From Anastatus disparis (Eukaryota > Arthropoda > Insecta > Hymenoptera > Eupelmidae): 64,000 nt of DNA. The stretch covers positions 186,001 to 250,000 of the forward strand of contig JAFFSR010000364.1 in NCBI GenBank assembly GCA_017163975.1. Reading direction: 5' to 3'. Both the position numbers and the translations under genes were made by a program. This document shows positions 11,328 to 23,337 of the stretch, piece after piece (positions within the stretch are counted from its first letter, which is position 1; each line of letters starts with the position of its first letter). The notes below the pieces were generated by a model. That model had not been told where the DNA came from, did not search any database, and saw only the letters and a program-made list of their open reading frames with translations.

Positions 11328-14300
11328 TGTGGGGCCTGGGACTCCAACCAAAAGCCACACAGTATAGATGAGAGAAGGTAGAGGTTTTAAGGTTAAGTTG
11401 AATGAATACACGAGAGATATGGTTAAGCGTTATATTTGCTGAAGCCAGGGATACAGTCGGTAGTCAAGTGAGAGAGTTGACGCTCTCATGCTAACACGTT
11501 AACTCGTCTTTAGGGGGTAGGGTCGTTCATACAGTACATGATTGGTTACTCACACTCCTTCACACGTACACTGAGAAAAAAATTTAGTTGAGTCAATGAA
11601 ATAAATTTAGTTATTAAATATTTTGTTGATAAAAATTAATTTTGATTGAAGTAATATGCAAGGTTATTAAATCACTGAAATATTTAGTTGGGATAAAAAA
11701 AATTAATACCGAAGTTAAAAAAAATAAATATTTTTTTAAAATAAAGAAAAATTTATTGTTTTGGTTAAATTATTCGATTGATTTAATCAAATCAATTTCA
11801 TTAAGGCAGCTGATAAAATTTAATAAAATATTTATTTGTAACAATAGAATATGTTTGTAAATTATCTATATATTTTGTTACAGTAATTAAATATTTATTT
11901 TAGTAAATCGTTTGTAAAATTAACAAAATCTTTAATAACAATAAAAAAATATTGATCAATCATCAATATAATAATTGCTTGAATTAACGGTCATCCGATT
12001 AAGTTAAAGAAGCTTATATTGTAAATAAATGCTTCACTAAGTTAATAACATTGTCAATTAATAATATATGTGATTGTATAAAAAAAATATTTTGTTGTAT
12101 ATAACACATAAAATTTGATCAGCATTTCAATAAAAATTACAATTAATTTAAAGAAATAGGTTCCTTAAAATCAACAAATCCAATTTCAATGAATTTACAA
12201 AAAGAAAACCAATAAATTATTTTTTAAAGTCAAGAAAGGTGCAACGTAAAATCAGATATTAAATTTTTTTTAAAGATATATTTATTAAACCGAATATATT
12301 TATTCTATTATTTCTATCAAGTTGTTATTGAAACAAGAATATATTTCACTGATTTAATTATATTTTATATTAATACTTCCATTAAATTACTTTAATGTAC
12401 AATAATATATTTGATTATCTTAATGAAATATTTATTAAACCAAATATATTTATTTTATTATTTCTATCAAATTGTTATTGAATCAAGAATATATTTCACT
12501 GATTTAATTATATTTTATATTAACACTTCCATTAAATTACTTTAATGTTTAATAATATATTTGATTATCTTAATGAAATATTTATTAAACCAAATATATT
12601 TATTTTATTATTATTCTAACGTATTTATTCTATTATTTTTATCAAATTTTGATTAAAAGAAAAATATATTACATTGATTCAATTAATTATTATATCACCT
12701 CTATTAAATTACTTGACTGTTCAATAATATACTTAATTATATTAATGAAATATTTAATAATTTCAAGATTATTGTTTTATTCTTTCAATAAATTTTGAAT
12801 AGTAACAAAAAGATATTTCATTGTTTCAATTAAATATTGTATGACTTATATTAAATTATTTCACTGGTCAATGAAATACCTAATCATTTTAATTCAATAT
12901 TTAGTTGCTTTGATGAATGCGTTTTTTCTCTTTATGAAATATATGATTGATTCTATGAAATATCTCATTGTCTTTTAATCAAATAATTTCATTGCTATAT
13001 TATAATTAATTGGATGCATTAAATTAATTAAATTTTTAATTGATTCAAATATTTGATTTATTTTGTTCTATAAAATTATTTTATTACTTTTATTATTTAA
13101 TTATATTGCGTCTATGAAATCGGTGATTAATTGAATTAATCATTATTTTTAACAATTAAATATTTTATTATTTATGTTCCAATTAAATATTTTGTTGTAT
13201 TAATTAATTTCTTTATCAGATCGATTAAATAATTATTTGATTATCTTAATGAAATATTTATTAAAACAATCAATTATTATTTAATAACATATTTACTAAA
13301 TCGAATGAAATATAATGTCAAAATTAATATTTAATATTATTGAAAATATATTTTTTTTGTATAAGTTATCATCCTTTATACTCAAACAAACTCATGTTTT
13401 AAATACGTGTCTTGCTAAGTGAATAACTTAGCAAAATATGTACTGAAGTTAATAAAAATTACAGAGAAATCTGATTAAATACTTGTCAAAATCAAGTAAA
13501 TCCACTATTTGATTCAACTACATAATTTATTTCATTCAAATAACACATATTTGATCTAAAAGAAACATTTATTGTTTTAACAAAATCATTTAGTTCGATG
13601 GTTTGATGATACTACCGCTTGGTGGCGTCGTTAATTTTCGATCTCGCAAGCGGTAAGAGGGCCTCCAAGTTGATATATAAGAAAGTTAAAAATCCAAGAT
13701 AATACGTAAATTGTAATGCGAACGAAATTTATGTTAGATTTACTGCGCGTGCGATCACTGTATAAAGCATACTAATGTTAGTATGTTAATAATTGTTATT
13801 CTTTACCATATAAATAAATGTAATTATATTCACCTGTCCTTTAATGAGAGTCATCAATTCATTGATGTTAATAAATAAATATAAATCACTGAAAGCAAAT
13901 ACTGTTGATTAAAGACAGTATTTGTTCGATTAAAATATCTATAAATCGAATTAATTAAATATTTCTTTACTTTGAAGAAATATTTTATTTGTGAAACCGA
14001 ATAATCTATCAATGTCTTTATATTAATAAAATTTTTTGTTAAAACAATGAATTAATTTTATTAAATCAATTTTTGCAATATTCAATAAATTAAACTTTTA
14101 TTTGAAAATATAAAATATTGAACTAATTTAATTTCAATATAGCATTATTATGATGAAATAATTAATTAGAAAAACAAATGGACATTTTAATTGATAATTT
14201 TTTTTGTTAAAACAATGAATTAATTTTATTGAATCAATCTTCGCGACATTTAATAAGTCAAATATTTAATTGAAAATACAAAATATTATTTGATTTGATT

Positions 14301-14760
14301 CCAATATGTATATTAATGTAATGAAATAATCAATTAGAAAAACAAATGGGCATTTTAATTGATAAAATCTTTTATAAAAACAATGAATTAATTTTATTGA
14401 ATCAATCTTCGCGACATTTAGTAAATCAAATATTTATTTGAAAATACAAAATATTATTTGATTCAGTTACTATATGCAAATTGATGTAATGAAATAAGCA
14501 ATTAGAAAAACAAATATGCATTTGAATTAATAACAAATTTTTTTAAAACAATAAATTAATTTTATTCAACCAATATTTGTGATGTTTAGTAGAATCAAAT
14601 ATTTATTTTAAAAAATCAAATATTTATTTGACTCAATTAAAATATTTGTATTAATGTAACAAAATATTTTATGTGCCGCCCGCACCTAAGGGATTTCATT
14701 GATTCAATTAAGCCTTACTTAATCCAACTAAATTTTTTTCTCAGTGTATATATCCCCACA
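11328..14760 (-). repeat. Gypsy 3' LTR, split by a 3.18 kb insertion
   Basis: Positions 11328-11568 and 14749-14760 together give 253 bp matching the other LTR. The insertion fell in the sequence CACGTATATATCC and duplicated TA. Confidence 0.95.
11569..14746. mobile_element. 3.18 kb AT-rich non-autonomous element with TA duplication
   Basis: Termini CACTGAGAAAAAAATTTAGT and the exact complement are flanked by TA at 11567-11568 and 14747-14748. The TA duplication is typical of Tc1/mariner-like elements, though the terminal sequence is not one I can assign. The body is very AT-rich and built of sub-repeats: a 156-bp pair at about 12270-12590 and about 170-bp units at about 14038, 14208, 14377 and 14546. 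A small GC-richer island sits at about 13605-13760. There is no transposase, and no reading frame of credible length or composition. Confidence 0.85.
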
Positions 14761-14785
14761 ATACGCCCCTCTTTTTTTTTTATTA
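14761..14785 (-). promoter_or_regulatory. Polypurine tract of the Gypsy element
   Basis: On the minus strand a run of A followed by GAGGGG lies directly upstream of the 3' LTR, the expected place for plus-strand DNA priming. Confidence 0.75.
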
Positions 14786-15824
14786 ACAATTGCATTTACT
14801 TGCATTACAATAATGATTAATCGTACTCTGGCACTTATGTACTCTAATTCATTCCGTGCGTAACGTACTTCCATTCATTCCATGCGTAACCATATTTGTA
14901 ACATTAGCTATTGACATTTTATTTGACTCCATGGATTTTACATTATGCATTTTACGCTTGATATTTACATTTTACATTACATATTTGCTTTTATACCTAC
15001 GTAACTGTTTACATTTACAAAATAAAAAAAATTTTAATAATGCTGATTTTAAACAATAAAATTATTACGAAATATGCTGCTCGCACGTAAATATCATTTC
15101 TCTGTACGCTTAACTACTCGTGCTTACTTGCACTTTATACTCATTTACACTCCGTGCTTAATTGCACTTATTCATACAACTGTGCTTAATGCATTTACAT
15201 TACATAACTGTACTTATAGTACTTGCTCACGCATATTACTTTGTGCTCGCTTGCACTTATGCGTTTTATATATTATTGCGTGCATGAATGCACTTACTAT
15301 GCTATATATTTCATCTTAAAACTTACTGAATTTACATATTTAATTAGTTTTAACAATTTTATAGCAATTTTTACATTATCTATATGCTCTTATTTTATAC
15401 GACGGTATTGAATTATTTTTGGATCTAAACAAGTTAATTATTTATGTTCTACAATACATATTTTTAAGATTTCATACAATCAATATAACATTCTAATTTT
15501 TATCACATTTTATGCGTTTAATACGCTCAGTCTTTAAAACTATCACATTTATGCGTTTACTACGCTCAGTCTTTAAAATTATCACATTTATGCGTTTAAT
15601 AAGCTAAGTTTTTACAATGATTATCATACATTGTGCAACCATATGTTACTCGCGCTTAACGCGCTGAATAATAAAGAACTTGCATTATTGCCAACCATAA
15701 AAAACGTCATTTCACATTAAATATATAATAATATATAACATATGCTTGCACGTCATACATTCTTGACGTAAGTCACATTTACTCTAGCATTCTCACACAC
15801 ATACGCACTATCACTACACTGAGT
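14786..15824 (-). other. Gypsy 3' non-coding region with short repeats
   Basis: About 1 kb between the third ORF and the polypurine tract. On the plus strand it shows degenerate repeats of a GTGCTTA..TTGCACTTA phrase (about 14830-15320). A tandem 41-bp repeat of about three copies with TTTATGCGTTTAATACGCTC lies at about 15499-15620. Open frames here are T-rich by-products of these repeats. Confidence 0.6.
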
Positions 15825-16121
15825 TCATAGTCTTGTCTTCTCCTGTGTTCTTTGGCAGATTGAAAACAAAAACTCTTTGACTGGCTGGTCCTCGATAAAT
15901 AGGGTGGGCACGCGGTATTCCACCCGTTCGTGCGCCACCATCATGTTGCGTTGGGCTGCCCTTCGTAGGGCGTTCTCGCGGGTTGTAAAATAACCCCGAA
16001 ATTGCTCCTCGAACTCCTCAAAAGCAATCTCCGCCAGCCTCATTTCATGCTTGAAAGCCATGTCAGTTGTTTGCGCAATACGGCGAGAGAGGTCCGTCTT
16101 GATTCTTGACACTTCTTCCAT
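15825..16121 (-). CDS. Third ORF of the Gypsy element, unknown function
   Basis: From the ATG at 16121 the frame encodes 98 aa, beginning MEEVSRIKTDLSRRIAQT and rich in Glu/Arg with predicted helix. The same frame stays open upstream to 16238 through a hydrophobic stretch (TLFLINFSVLPFSVLVYL). I prefer the internal ATG because a splice-acceptor-like TTCTGCAG lies directly before it on the minus strand, suggesting a spliced subgenomic message. The position downstream of pol is where env lies in some Gypsy elements. The internal-ATG product lacks the size, cysteines and transmembrane anchor of an envelope. With the longer start it could be a small membrane protein. Function unknown. Confidence 0.55.
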   Translation of the reverse strand: MEEVSRIKTDLSRRIAQTTDMAFKHEMRLAEIAFEEFEEQFRGYFTTRENALRRAAQRNMMVAHERVEYRVPTLFIEDQPVKEFLFSICQRTQEKTRL

Positions 16122-16358
16122 CGCTGCAGAACACAGGTACACTAACACTGAGAAAGGAAGCACACTAAAGTTTATTAGAAATAAGGTCACAGTGGTGTTC
16201 CTATAAAAGTGGAACGCAGTCCAATAAGAACGAGCCAAAGCTACCTAAATAAAAGGAAAAGAAAAAAAAATTATTAATACACATAATAAACAACATATAT
16301 ACATAAAAAACATAATAAATTAATATAATACAATCAGTGTAACATCCTTACTCATATT

Positions 16359-19300
16359 TCAATCATTCTTTATTTTCTTACGATACTTAAAACTATTTAC
16401 AAAAGCGGGTGGAGCATGGTTCCCTACGTTGACGCTAACATCAAACCTAACTGTTTTTTTAATAGCGGTTTCTTTACAATCTCTTTTAAGGATGCTATCA
16501 GTTCTTTTTCTCCTTTTTAAAATGTTAGGCACAAATTTTTCCTTTTTTTGCCTTTGGGGAACCGTACTTGCATCTTCAATGCTCCTGCCTTCGTCATTCT
16601 GTACACTATTGGCAGTATCCGGCTGACTGACCATTGTCAGTTGATCGTAATCTTGCTGGCCAACTTCAGCTGGGTTTGCCTCGTCTACTGGACCAATCTC
16701 GTCAGAGACTTCCTCTAACCGCTCTTCGACGGCGCTCCGCGCATCTTCTGCGTTACGGTGGACTTCCACCTCAACCGACGTTTGATTGTGTACAGAGGTT
16801 TGCGAGGTATTGTTGGTTTGTGACGATGGCGTGGGTGGTTGCTCTTCGTCTAGAGCGTCTTCCTGCACTCGTTGTTCGACTGGTGTAAGCTGTTCCTCAC
16901 TTCTCAGGAAGAAGGCTGGTTTTAATCTATCAGCCGTTACCACCACATTCCTGCCGTTTTTCTCGATTGTATAGTTTCTACCACCGTCATGCCTCGCTAT
17001 AACCTTGTGCGGTCCCGTATATGGATGCGTAAGTGGCGGTGTAACCGCCTTCACCCTTTCGAAAACGTGGGTGCAGTGACTCAATTCTTTAAAAACAAAA
17101 GATTTTATTGCACAGTCGTGCGTGGCAGGCACTGGCTTAATTTGCCTTATGTAATCTTTGAATTCAACAAGGAATTTGCCTGCATCATGCACATTGATCT
17201 CACGAAATTCACAGAGATCACCTGGTACAGTCAGCGTCGTACCGTATAAAAATTCGGCTGGGCTTGCCCCCGTGTCCAGTCTCAAGCACGTGCGCAGACC
17301 AAGCATTACGGTAGGCAAGACCCTGGTCCATTCAGCGGTCTCTGTGTGGCACATGATTGCGGCTTTAAGAACACGGTGCCATCATTCGACAATACCGTTG
17401 GAGGCTGGATGATATGGTGTCGTCCTGACCTTCTTACACCCGATATAATTTAACAGCTGTTTGAACAACTGCGCCTCAAATTGCCTCCCTTGATCGCTCG
17501 TAATAATCACCGGTGCGCCAAATCTCGCCACCCAATTATCATAAAAAGCGCGTGCAACTGTAGGAGCGGATACATCTTGCAGCGGAACTGCCTCTGGCCA
17601 CCTTGAAAATCTATATATCATTGATTGGATGTATCTGTACCCTTCACATGATGGAAGTGGGCCCACGAGATCCACATGAACATGGGTGAAACGGGCATCT
17701 GGCTCGGCGAATTTCGATGGTAAAAATTTATTCTCGCGAGAGATTTTGGATTTTTGGCAATTAATACATGCCTTGCACCATGCAGCTATCTCCTGGTTCA
17801 TCTTGGGCCATACATATTGCTGTCTAATCAGCTTGGCTGTTACTTTGCCCGACGGATGCGAGTTTTGATTGTGAAATAGGTTAATAATATCCTGTCTTAA
17901 TTCTTTAGGGACGTAAGGGCGGAAAACCTGATCTACTAATTCTACGTACACGAAGGTCCTACCGGCTCCCCATTGCAGCTTGATTAATTTAAGGGGATGA
18001 CTAGGGTTATCTAAAATCGCCGTTAATTCCTCATCCTCTAGCTGCTTTTCTGCTAGCTCCTCTAAAGAAAAAAACGTAGGAAATCTTACGTCCTCGATCC
18101 TTGATAAGGAATCTACTACTGCATTATCTTGGCCAGGGAGATAGCATATTTCCGTATTAAATTCTGCTATATACGATAGCCTTCTACCACGAATTGCTGG
18201 GCAATCTTCTACGTTCTGCGCAAGTGCGTAAATGAGCGGCTTATGATCGGTATAAATTTTAAACTCCCGACCCTCAAGATAGTATCTAAAATATTTAAGC
18301 GCTTCATAAATAGCTGACAATTCTTTGTCTAAAACACAATAATCCCTTTGCGCTGGCGTGAATTTTTTAGAAAAAAATGCTAATGGCTGCCACGAGTCAC
18401 CTACTAATTGCTCCAGCGACGCGCCCATCGCGAAGTTCGAAGCGTCCGTTACGACTCTAACTTCCGCGTTTTCTGCTGGGAACGCCAAATAAGCTACCTC
18501 TGCTAATTCTTTTTTAGTTTTTTCGAACGCGTCTTCAGCTTCTTTTGTCCATACTACAGGACGTTTATCTTTTTTCTTAATATCACTAATTAATGCATTT
18601 AAATGGCGCTGCGTTTCAGCTGCATGCGGTAAACATTTTCTATAAAAATTAATCATACCTAAATATCTACGCATATCATCTTTAGTCTCTGGCTTAGGGA
18701 ATTCTACTATAGCTTTAACTTTACTTGGTGAGCCGTTCAAATACAGTTTTAAGGTGTTCCTCGTGCTCCTCTGGCGATGAAGATGCAACGAGAATATCAT
18801 CCACGAACGCGAATGCAAAGTCTAAATCTCCCAGGGCTAGATTGACGTACCGCTGGAAGGTTTGAGCGGCATTTCTGAACCCGAACGTCATTACAAGATA
18901 CTCAAAGAGACCGAAAGGCGTGACAACCGCAGTTTTGGGTATGTCTTCCGGAAAAATTGGTATTTGCAAGAACGCTTGTTCAAGGTCCAGAGCAGAGAAT
19001 ATACTTTTGTCGTGTAAGTTGCTTGTAAAATCGTATAAATGCGGCAAGGGATACCTGTCAGGAACCGTAACGTTATTTAGTTTACGATAATCACCGCAAA
19101 TACGCCAGCTTCCGTCCTTCTTGGGTACCATATGGATGGGTGTAGCCCACGGACTTTTCGAAGGTCTACAAATACCCTGCTCGACCCATTTCTCGAACGC
19201 CTTCTTGGCGGCTCTGAGCTTCTCTGGTGGAAGTCTACGTGGCCTTTGTGCGACGGGAGGTCCCGTTGTTTTAATGTAGTGGTATACGCCCCTATGTTTT

Positions 19301-19764
19301 GCCGGCAAGGGATCTTCTATACCAACTATTGAAGGATACTGGCTTAACAACTTCGCGTATTTATTACCCGGGTCAACGATCGATACTTGAACTAATGCGG
19401 CGGTTTTGTTCAATCCTTTGACGGACTCTTGCGTCTCACCATCCACCAGTCTTCTTCTGGTAGTAGATGGTATTGTTTCAGCATATCTCCACCTAAAATC
19501 GCGTATGGCACGTCTGCCACGATAAATGTCCACCCGAATCGTTTATTTTTAAAACCTAGGTCTAATTGCATATGGATTGTACCGTATGTGCTTATTCGCG
19601 TGTTATTAGCGGCATATAATTGGAACTTGACAGGTTGCTCGCGTTGACCTTCGCTTTTTGGAACAAGTGAAACTTCCGCGCCCGAATCAATTAAAAATGT
19701 TTTACCCGAGACTTTATCTTTAATATGGAGACGTATTGACTCGATACCAGACGCGCACGCCTCA
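16359..19764 (-). pseudogene. pol: Gypsy pol: protease, reverse transcriptase, RNase H, integrase
   Basis: The domains lie in normal order on the minus strand. Protease: LIDSGAEVSLVP near 19690. Reverse transcriptase: [11 protein letters not shown] and the catalytic [11 protein letters not shown]. RNase H: VVTDASNFAMGASL and IYTDHKPLIYAL. Integrase: an HHCC zinc domain (HNQNSH, CKACINC), then HVDLVGPLP, IITSDQGRQF and the glutamate of NGIVE. A C-terminal GPY-like segment (YTGPHKVIARHDGGRNY) leads into a long variable tail. Defects: the protease frame differs from the RT frame (shift near 19410). About 40 residues after the RT palm are deleted and the frame changes around 18721-18740. A TGA sits at 17382-17384 just after the integrase glutamate, consistent with CGA to TGA decay. 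The copy cannot make an intact Pol. Confidence 0.92.
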
Positions 19765-19765
19765 T

Positions 19766-21190
19766 CTACGCGTCGGTTTGGGGATTTGAAGGCTTGACAA
19801 CGTCTTCTCTCCTATTCGGACTTCTCGCGTTATTAGTCGGTCTAAAACTGTTACTTCTTCTGAAATTTTTATTTTTTACGTCCGAATTTTTCCACGCACA
19901 GGGTTTTATGCATCTATAAGCTTTATTTCCGTATTTAGCATGGTATTTACAAAACTTATTCGCGGATCTACTTCTATTTCTATCTTTATTATCGTGACTA
20001 CGAGATCTTGTTCGTCTCTCGCTGGCATAATCGCGTTTTTTATTTAATTGGTCTTGCACGACTGCTTCTATTCTCGCTATTTCTTCCGCGTTATCTTTAC
20101 TTTTTCCAACCGCGTTTATCTCCTTTTTACTTTCCAGCAGATTTTTATATACTTCATCCGCGTGTCTAACGAGTGTCGCTTCATCCGCGTCTACACCGTA
20201 TCCTGCCATATAATATTTAATACTAGGAATGAGGTTATGCCTCCATGCCTCGAGCACCATCTGCCGAGGGATCCGTCCTCTTGCTATATTCAGCATCTCG
20301 TTTAGGAACATCGAGGGTTTTTTATCGCCCATTTTATACCCAGCAAAAAGGATTTTAGATTCACTTTCGGCGGATCTTCCGTATTTTTCTAGTAAGTGAC
20401 TTTTTAATCCTTCGTATCTTTGTCCCGACAGCAATAATTTAGTAATCTCGGCCGCCTCATAAATTACGCTTTTATCGAGATTAGTTATCAACGCGTAAAA
20501 TTTTGCGTTATCGTCCATCGGCCTAGGAAAGTTAATCTGGCTCACGAAAATGCTAAACCACGTATCCGGGTCGTGCTGCCAAAATGGCAAGTTAACATTT
20601 CGCGTATCGTAATGGTAACTGCCGCCCCCTACGCCCGGAGTAGGTATGGGAACTTCTTGATTAGTATTTGCAGCGTCGATATGCCTTTGATTATCTAGCG
20701 TCGGTATGGGGTCTACTGGCGGTACGTTGCCTCCTGTCGGTACATTACCGACCGCGTTGTTATTACCGACCATAGCTACTGGTTTAACTACACTCGCTTT
20801 CAACGCATCGATCTCTTCGCGCATTTTTTCTACTAATTTGTCGCGTTCTTCTAGCTTCGCGAACCAAACTTTATAATCTTCTGTATATTTATCGCGTAAC
20901 TGATGCATTCTCTCGCGGTGCGTCCTCTCTTGGGCTTTTACAAACTCCTCGAACCTATTTCCTATTGGTGCTTTATTTGCACCATTTTCCGCGATGCCCC
21001 CGGCAGCCTCCAGCGGACTACTTTGCGGATTTTTTAACCCTATTCTTCGACTATCTACTTGTTCTTTAAATTTATCGTAAGAATTCGGTGTCTGTTGAAG
21101 GTCTAAATTATCGTTTATAACCTTATTCACCCTAGCAATTTCCGTGATATTAAACGCGCTGTCATTGTCAACTTCCATGTTAATACTCAT
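19766..21190 (-). CDS. gag: Gypsy gag polyprotein
   Basis: An intact 474-aa frame. Residues about 1-190 are charged with a coiled-coil-like stretch (ERTHRERMHQLRDKYTEDY). The central part contains the Gag-like LPFWQHDPDTWFSIFVSQI and KYYMAGYGVDADEATLV. A basic region (RRTRSRSHDNKDRNRSRS) precedes a zinc knuckle of spacing C-X2-H-X9-C-X3-C (FCKYH...YRCIKPC), the unusual CHCC arrangement of CsRn1-clade elements rather than the usual CCHC. Gag should package element RNA in the cytoplasm. pro-pol follows in a different frame, so a frameshift would be needed for Gag-Pol. Confidence 0.92.
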   Translation of the reverse strand: MSINMEVDNDSAFNITEIARVNKVINDNLDLQQTPNSYDKFKEQVDSRRIGLKNPQSSPLEAAGGIAENGANKAPIGNRFEEFVKAQERTHRERMHQLRDKYTEDYKVWFAKLEERDKLVEKMREEIDALKASVVKPVAMVGNNNAVGNVPTGGNVPPVDPIPTLDNQRHIDAANTNQEVPIPTPGVGGGSYHYDTRNVNLPFWQHDPDTWFSIFVSQINFPRPMDDNAKFYALITNLDKSVIYEAAEITKLLLSGQRYEGLKSHLLEKYGRSAESESKILFAGYKMGDKKPSMFLNEMLNIARGRIPRQMVLEAWRHNLIPSIKYYMAGYGVDADEATLVRHADEVYKNLLESKKEINAVGKSKDNAEEIARIEAVVQDQLNKKRDYASERRTRSRSHDNKDRNRSRSANKFCKYHAKYGNKAYRCIKPCAWKNSDVKNKNFRRSNSFRPTNNARSPNRREDVVKPSNPQTDA

Positions 21191-23319
21191 TTTGCGCGTG
21201 TTAACAATTAAAAAAAAAAGAAAAATATACGTTAATTAAAATACGCAATGCGCTCCGAAAACGGTCTGTCTAAAATCATTGATCGGTCCAATAATAATTA
21301 ACTAAATACACAATTGCAGTACGAGCGGCTAAAATAATAGTTCACGCTACACGACTTTAATAAATTAAACAATACAATAAAAATTATATACAATATAAAA
21401 AAAAATAATACATAAATTATTTACAATTTGAAAACAACTTATGACATAATAAATTAATACGACACGAATTTACATAAATTATATACAATTGAATAAATAA
21501 ATAAATAAACAACGATACATGAATAAATAAATTAATAACAACACGAATAAATAAATTATCACGACACGCTCGCATATACAACTGAATATTTATTACAATA
21601 AATAATCTAGAATACGAATAATATTATAAAATAAAATAATTCTATCCCCCGGTACAAAATTCTCGCTTTGTTTACGAGATAACTTTGGGTCTAAACGCGC
21701 CTTGTTTATGTTACTCGACTAACTACTATGCTTTTCAAAACATAAAAGGTCGCGTTCTAACGGCTTTTGTCACCTATCAACCTTGAACGGTCACCTCGAG
21801 TTCGTCGGATATTCTAGAATTTTCGATTTTAATATTAAAATTTACCTCGCAAATTTTCTTTGTTCTTGAAATTTTTCGCGAATTTTCTCTCTCCTCGATA
21901 CACTCACATCGATTTTTCGCATTTACTATATTTTGCACTTATAATATTTCGTGCGTGCAATGGCTTACAATTTTACATTTTCTTCCCTACTTATTATTAT
22001 TAATACGTGGAAAATAGGATATTAATTGCTATTAATTTTGATATTTTAAGAATAAATATCTTGTTTGGCCAAGTAAACCCTAGTAGCCTGTACCTATAAA
22101 AGAGGCGAAAAGCCAGTAGGCACAGAACTCCAGGACGTCCTTAGCTGCGCAAGATAACATATATGCATTAATTTGCTGCTCTGATAGACTCAGATGCCCG
22201 AGAAGCACGTGCCTATAAAAGTGGCAAAAAGCCAGTAGGAAACGTACCCCAAGACTCTTTGTCGCACAACAGCATTGAATATTTAAGGAAAAAACTAAAT
22301 ATTTTATGCTTTCCACTTATTATATATGATCATATCTCCACAACTTTTAATCTTTTGGTGATATGTCATTTTACAGCTGTCACTGGGTAGCGAATGATGC
22401 ACACTATTCAAACTAGGTTTACATCTTTTGTACAATCTTGTTCCTCTATTTTTTATGTATATAGTGAATGTGCCACCAATGCTCCAGTAGATATTTCTAT
22501 AAAACGTAAATTTTTACATGGATAAAAGTTCGGAAATTTTATCCATGTAAAAATTTTCGTTTTATAGAAATATCTACTGGAGCATTGGTGGCACATTCAC
22601 CATATACATAAAAAATAGAGGAACAAGATTGTACAAAAGATGTAAACCTAGTTTGAATAGTGTGCATTATTCTGCACCCAGTAACAGCAGTAAAATGACT
22701 TTTCAAAAACATTATAAAAAAATTAAAAGTTGTGGAGATATGCTCATATGTATATGTATATATTTTATATGTGTATCAATTAAATGAGAAAAGAGAAAAA
22801 ACTCTACGAACTGACCGCTAAGGCGAATTTTACTTTAACTTATAATATATTTTACGCTTATTTCGCGTTTACCATGCTCCGCCCGCACACGCAATACAAT
22901 TTTTACGTAGAACGTGCGCGCAGTACTTATGTCGCACTTGCTTCCGGAGCTGTGTACAATTCTCTCTTATGACACCTGTACGCGACTTAATTGCACGTTA
23001 CAGGATATCGTATACTCTATGTATTCTAAACTTTCTGTGCACTGTACGCGACTTAGAATGCGCCCAACAGTACACAGAGTTCCAGACTATTTGCGACTTA
23101 TGCAGAAGAAAAGATTGATGCTTTTCTCTGCGCCGCTAAATAGCTTCCTTTTCTTTAAAAAAGAAAATAAAATAAACCTCGTTTTATCACCTTTGATATT
23201 TCCAAAAGGGGCAGCGTGCTGCTTCTCTTTCTCTCTTTACCCTGCCGGTCGGTGGCGATGATGCTCGATGAGAGATGATGCCTCACGACGCGGCTTGAAT
23301 CCTGCAGAACGTGTCCTGA
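21191..23319 (-). other. Gypsy 5' leader
   Basis: About 2.1 kb between the primer-binding site and gag, of which about 440 bp is an inserted foldback. It includes a duplicated segment of about 120 bp (about 22080-22245), with both copies carrying CCTATAAAAG and AAAAGCCAGTAGG. A CpG-rich portion lies at 22840-23120, where the phrase TGTACGCGACTTA occurs twice (22977, 23045). No reading frame of note. Confidence 0.6.
22318..22756. mobile_element. Foldback MITE in the Gypsy leader
   Basis: An almost uninterrupted palindrome with arms of about 215 bp. CATATCTCCACAACTTTTAA at the left is complemented at about 22722-22742. The centre lies at about 22540 in ATGGATAAAAGTTCGGAAATTTTATCCAT. It has no coding capacity. 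Target duplication not resolved. Confidence 0.8.
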
Positions 23320-23335
23320 AGACTCGGTGTCACCA
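23320..23335 (-). promoter_or_regulatory. Primer-binding site, tRNA-Trp-like
   Basis: Two bases after the 5' LTR, the minus strand reads TGGTGACACCGAGTC. This matches the 3' end complement of tRNA-Trp over most positions, the usual primer of CsRn1-clade elements. Confidence 0.75.
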
Positions 23336-23337
23336 AT

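Noticed and set aside
14856..15411. Three overlapping plus-strand frames rich in Leu, Thr, Tyr
   Set aside because: They lie antisense in the Gypsy 3' region and follow its TTGCACTTA-type repeats.
15825..16238. Envelope gene of the Gypsy element
   Set aside because: Too short, without a cleavage site, cysteine pattern or C-terminal membrane anchor.
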